Shown here in pieces: positions 12,909 through 14,916 of a stretch of DNA of 14,916 nt. Source of the DNA: an uncultured Bacteroidales bacterium (GTDB lineage Bacteria; Bacteroidota; Bacteroidia; Bacteroidales; Paludibacteraceae); NCBI GenBank assembly GCA_937911935.1, contig CALDQH010000095.1, forward strand, positions 1-14,916, in the 5' to 3' direction. Position 1 is the first letter of the stretch. Every line of letters begins with the position of its first letter. The notes beneath the pieces were generated by a model. The model saw only the letters and a program-made list of their open reading frames with translations, made no database searches and was not told the origin of the DNA. The translations under genes and the position numbers were made by a program.

Positions 12909-12939
12909 AAAAAGAAAGGAGATTAAATTTCTCCTTTCT
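12909..12939 (-). terminator. Terminator-like hairpin between adk and obg
   Basis: On the minus strand a perfect 10-bp stem AGAAAGGAGA/TCTCCTTTCT (12939-12930 and 12922-12913) with a 7-nt loop is followed by TTTTT (12913-12909). One arm is made of the TCTCCTT heptamer repeat. The stem is A/G-rich and only moderately stable, so termination may be partial. Confidence 0.6.
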
Positions 12940-12957
12940 CCTTTATCAATTCTCATT
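12930..12957. repeat. Heptamer block overlapping the adk stop codon
   Basis: The units TCTCCTT, TCTCCTT, TATCAAT and TCTCATT differ at two positions from the block at 9801-9828. The adk stop codon (TGA on the minus strand, 12953-12955) is read from the last unit. Confidence 0.72.
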
Positions 12958-13525
12958 TGATATTGTCGATGGCAGTACAGATAGAAGCGAATACTTCGTC
13001 CATGGTGCCAGTTCCTTTGATACGCACGTGTTTGCCTTGTTTGTCGTAGAATTGGATAACAGGCAATGTTTTTTGTTCGTAAACGTTGATACGTTCTTGG
13101 ATGGTAGCCAAATTATCGTCGCTACGACCCGATGTTTTGCCACGATTAAGTAGGCGTTTTACTAATTCAACTTGGTCAACATCAATGTTAAGCATGATGC
13201 TTACACGTAGGTTGCGTTTTTTTAGCAAGCTGTCCAAAGCTTCTGCTTGTACAACGGTACGTGGAAATCCGTCAAAAATAAAACCTTTGGCTGTAGGATG
13301 TTTGTCGATGGCGTTGTCTAATACCGTAATAATGACATCGTCTGGAACAAAATGACCTTTTGAAATAAGGCCTTCGGCAATTTTGCCAACTTCACTACCT
13401 TTGGCAATCTCTTCGCGTAGAATGTCGCCAGTTGAAAGGTGAACTAATCCGTATTTTTCTACAATGTAGTCGCTTTGAGTACCTTTGCCAGAGCCTGGAG
13501 CTCCAAAAATTACAACGTTAAGCAT
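12953..13525 (-). CDS. adk: Adenylate kinase
   Basis: This 190-aa cytoplasmic enzyme catalyses ATP + AMP to 2 ADP. The P-loop GAPGSGKGT is at 8-16, followed by HLSTGDILREE for the AMP site, the DGFPRT motif at about 85-90, and a short LID around LLNRGKTSGRSDDN with the usual arginines. The length and short, zinc-free LID place it with the compact adenylate kinases typical of Bacteroidota. The ATG at 13525 starts MLNVVIFGAPG directly at the first beta strand. A canonical promoter is at 13589-13618, giving a leader of about 57 nt. The stop codon lies in a heptamer repeat block that also forms the downstream hairpin. obg follows on the same strand. Confidence 0.97.
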   Translation of the reverse strand: MLNVVIFGAPGSGKGTQSDYIVEKYGLVHLSTGDILREEIAKGSEVGKIAEGLISKGHFVPDDVIITVLDNAIDKHPTAKGFIFDGFPRTVVQAEALDSLLKKRNLRVSIMLNIDVDQVELVKRLLNRGKTSGRSDDNLATIQERINVYEQKTLPVIQFYDKQGKHVRIKGTGTMDEVFASICTAIDNIK

Positions 13526-13588
13526 AGTATAGTTTGAGGTTTAAGATATTCGTTACCTTTGATGCGTTGTTTAAAGCACAAATTCGCA

Positions 13589-13618
13589 CAAAATTACGAA
13601 TAATATAGGAATTTCCAA
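13589..13618 (-). promoter_or_regulatory. Promoter of adk
   Basis: On the minus strand TTG (13618-13616), exactly 19 nt, then TAATTTTG (13596-13589) is a full match to the Bacteroidota consensus. It is the only such match in the 192-bp spacer between the Rieske-like gene and adk. Confidence 0.78.
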
Positions 13619-13632
13619 AATATTTACTGTTA

Positions 13633-13721
13633 AATCGCCTAATCGCCTCAACGCCTAAACAACTAAACATCGATTCGTCGATTATTCACATTCGTTCATC
13701 AACACGTCACCGATTCGTCAA
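13633..13721. repeat. Long degenerate 8-mer array
   Basis: About eleven 8-base units run head to tail: AATCGCCT, AATCGCCT, CAACGCCT, AAACAACT, AAACATCG, ATTCGTCG, ATTATTCA and so on. Bases 13679-13721 are a perfect inverted copy of 8655-8697. The right end covers the stop codon of the Rieske-like gene (13718-13720). Confidence 0.8.
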
Positions 13722-14194
13722 TTATGCACATAGTACCGTTCGCCACCACGTTGTTCTACGCGGTACCATTTAAGTGGTTGCGTGGCTGGTCCTTTGTTAA
13801 TGCGTCCAGTGCCGTTTCCTACCTCAAATTCGCTGCCACATGCAGGACAGCGCAAAAAGAAAGCGCCATTGCCTTCTTGTTGCAGGGGATATTCGGTTTT
13901 GGCTTCGTAAGGGCAACAAAGGTCAAAAGCACATAAATAGTTATCGATGGTGCGCACGACGATAACTCCGCAAACACCATAAGAACCTTGCATGGAAAGT
14001 TTAGCGGGTTTGTCTTTGGTGTAGATTTTGGTCATCCCGTAATTGCAGTCGTGTAACATATTATCGCTCCCCGATAACGAGGTGTCGATTAAAAAACTAA
14101 CACGCTTGTTGGGAATGTTGGTGTTTTCGGGTTGATTGATGCAGCTGCTTAGTCCTAAAACGCCAAGCAATATGTATATCCATAAACGAATCAT
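13718..14194 (-). CDS. Rieske-fold lipoprotein with cysteines in place of the histidine ligands
   Basis: From the ATG at 14194 this is 158 aa: MIRLWIYILLGVLGLSSC, a lipoprotein signal with lipid Cys18, so it is extracytoplasmic. This start is preferred over an upstream GTG-type frame because it begins directly at the signal sequence. Residues 85-145 follow the Rieske pattern, with box 1 as LCAFDLCCPYE (C93, C94) and box 2 as FFLRCPACGSEFEVGNGTGRI (C116, C119), then GPATQPLKWYRV, the usual end of the fold. Canonical Rieske boxes are CxH and CxxH; here both histidines are absent and a CC...CxxC set is present. It could hold a four-Cys iron or zinc site, or none. Function unknown. It is divergent from the amylase-family gene. 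A TACTTTTG box 4 nt before the ATG suggests a leaderless message. Confidence 0.7.
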   Translation of the reverse strand: MIRLWIYILLGVLGLSSCINQPENTNIPNKRVSFLIDTSLSGSDNMLHDCNYGMTKIYTKDKPAKLSMQGSYGVCGVIVVRTIDNYLCAFDLCCPYEAKTEYPLQQEGNGAFFLRCPACGSEFEVGNGTGRINKGPATQPLKWYRVEQRGGERYYVHN

Positions 14195-14198
14195 GCTA

Positions 14199-14206
14199 CA
14201 AAAGTA
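14199..14206 (-). promoter_or_regulatory. -7 box of the Rieske-like gene, 4 nt from the ATG
   Basis: TACTTTTG on the minus strand is followed by four bases and the ATG at 14194, the same geometry as at gluQ. No TTG lies 17-23 nt upstream. It supports the short start and a leaderless transcript. Confidence 0.5.
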
Positions 14207-14313
14207 CAGAATTGATTTGTATTTATAGGAGAAAAATTGTATTTTTACACCTGTTAACAAACGAGATATGCAATTAAAGTTTTGCTTAGGCAAAATCAAC
14301 TAAAATGAATTCT

Positions 14314-14916
14314 ATGAAAAAAATCTTTTTGTCGTTGTTGGTATTGTTAGGAATGACTGCTTGTGCTAGTTGTAACGAAGATCAGGGTACAAACAAGGTA
14401 GATTATTCCAGAAATGCCGTAATTTACGAAATTAATGTTCGCCAATATACACCCGAAGGTACGTTTGCTGCTTTGCAAGCACATTTGCCCTATTTAAAAG
14501 AGTTGGGCGTGGATATTTTGTGGATTATGCCCATTCATCCGATATCCGAGTTAAATAAAAAAGGGGAGTTGGGTAGCTATTATGCGGTACAGGATTACAA
14601 AGCCGTAAATCCCGAGTTCGGTACGTTGCAAGATTTTAAAGATTTGGTAAAAAATGCCCACGATTTAGGCATGCGTGTTATCATCGATTGGGTGGCAAAT
14701 CATACGGGATGCGATCATATATGGGTAACCCAACATCCTACTTGGTATGAATATGACGCTTTGGGTAATTTGGTAAGCCCGATGGATTGGACCGATACGT
14801 ATAGCCTTAATTATGACAACAAGGATATGCAGGCTGCTATGATCGATGCGATGAAATTCTGGGTTCGCGAGTGCGATATAGATGGTTATAGATGCGACGT
14901 AGCGTCAATGGTGCCT
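14314..14916 (+). CDS. GH13 alpha-amylase-family lipoprotein, 3' end beyond the window
   Basis: The first 201 codons of a glycoside hydrolase family 13 protein are present. MKKIFLSLLVLLGMTAC is a lipoprotein signal (lipid Cys17); the ATG at 14314 fits it best, although an in-frame ATG at 14305 is also possible. From residue 35 the (beta/alpha)8 barrel begins (AVIYEINVRQYTPEGTF), with LGVDILWIMPIHPI, then conserved region I DWVANH (125-130) and region II GYRCDVA (191-197), whose Asp195 is the catalytic nucleophile. The acid/base Glu and region IV lie beyond the window. It should act on alpha-glucans in the periplasm or at the outer surface; the exact specificity cannot be told from this part. 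It is divergent from the Rieske-like gene with a 119-bp spacer. No clear TAnnTTTG promoter is seen. Confidence 0.88.
   Translation, partial: MKKIFLSLLVLLGMTACASCNEDQGTNKVDYSRNAVIYEINVRQYTPEGTFAALQAHLPYLKELGVDILWIMPIHPISELNKKGELGSYYAVQDYKAVNPEFGTLQDFKDLVKNAHDLGMRVIIDWVANHTGCDHIWVTQHPTWYEYDALGNLVSPMDWTDTYSLNYDNKDMQAAMIDAMKFWVRECDIDGYRCDVASMVP

Noticed and set aside
1..14916. A defence system, prophage, integrated element or biosynthetic cluster
   Set aside because: All genes are housekeeping, envelope or hydrolase genes. No integrase, transposase, toxin-antitoxin pair, nuclease, reverse transcriptase or CRISPR-like regularly spaced identical repeats were found. The 7-mer and 8-mer arrays have no spacers.

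Overview
The window looks like an ordinary chromosomal stretch from a member of the Bacteroidota, most likely Bacteroidales. The reasons are several promoters of the Bacteroidota sigma-ABfr form (TTG, 19-20 nt, TAnnTTTG), Bacteroidota-style proteins (a 190-aa adenylate kinase, an Obg with a long acidic tail, a BspA-type leucine-rich-repeat protein with a type IX secretion-like tail, lipoproteins), and moderate-to-low GC. No phage, plasmid, CRISPR, transposase or defence genes are visible.

Layout: the left edge holds the 5' part of a minus-strand tRNA-Pro(TGG) with its own promoter. Then, all on the minus strand, come serS-manA (apparent operon), rplU-rpmA with a strong promoter and terminator, a Na+/phosphate-cotransporter-like protein with a PhoU-like tail, a small membrane-anchored hypothetical protein, and a Cys/His/Met-rich Spy-like lipoprotein. 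A plus-strand secreted leucine-rich-repeat protein follows. Next is a minus-strand pair, an NOL1/NOP2/sun RNA m5C methyltransferase overlapping a PhnP-like metallo-hydrolase. Plus-strand gluQ(RS) and a short RsmI-like methyltransferase come next, then minus-strand adk and obg. The right end is a divergent pair: a Rieske-fold lipoprotein whose histidine ligands are replaced (minus) and a truncated GH13 amylase-family lipoprotein (plus). RNA maturation and translation genes are over-represented (tRNA-Pro, serS, rplU, rpmA, the m5C methyltransferase, gluQ, the RsmI-like protein, obg).

The most unusual content is not a gene system but a dispersed repeat layer. Degenerate tandem arrays of 7-mers (types GGAGTTA, GAGAGTT, TTGTCAT, TCTCCTT) and 8-mers (types ATTCGTCG, GCCTCACC, AATCGCCT) fill most spacers. 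They run into the stop codons of three genes and occur twice inside the m5C methyltransferase gene without breaking its frame. One in-gene copy is identical over 43 bp, in inverted orientation, to sequence at the end of the Rieske-like gene 5 kb away. Two larger imperfect palindromes (about 5023-5133 and 11510-11603) look like REP- or MITE-type elements. I found no evidence for a new multi-gene system; the repeat-derived protein insertions and the altered Rieske site are the best leads.
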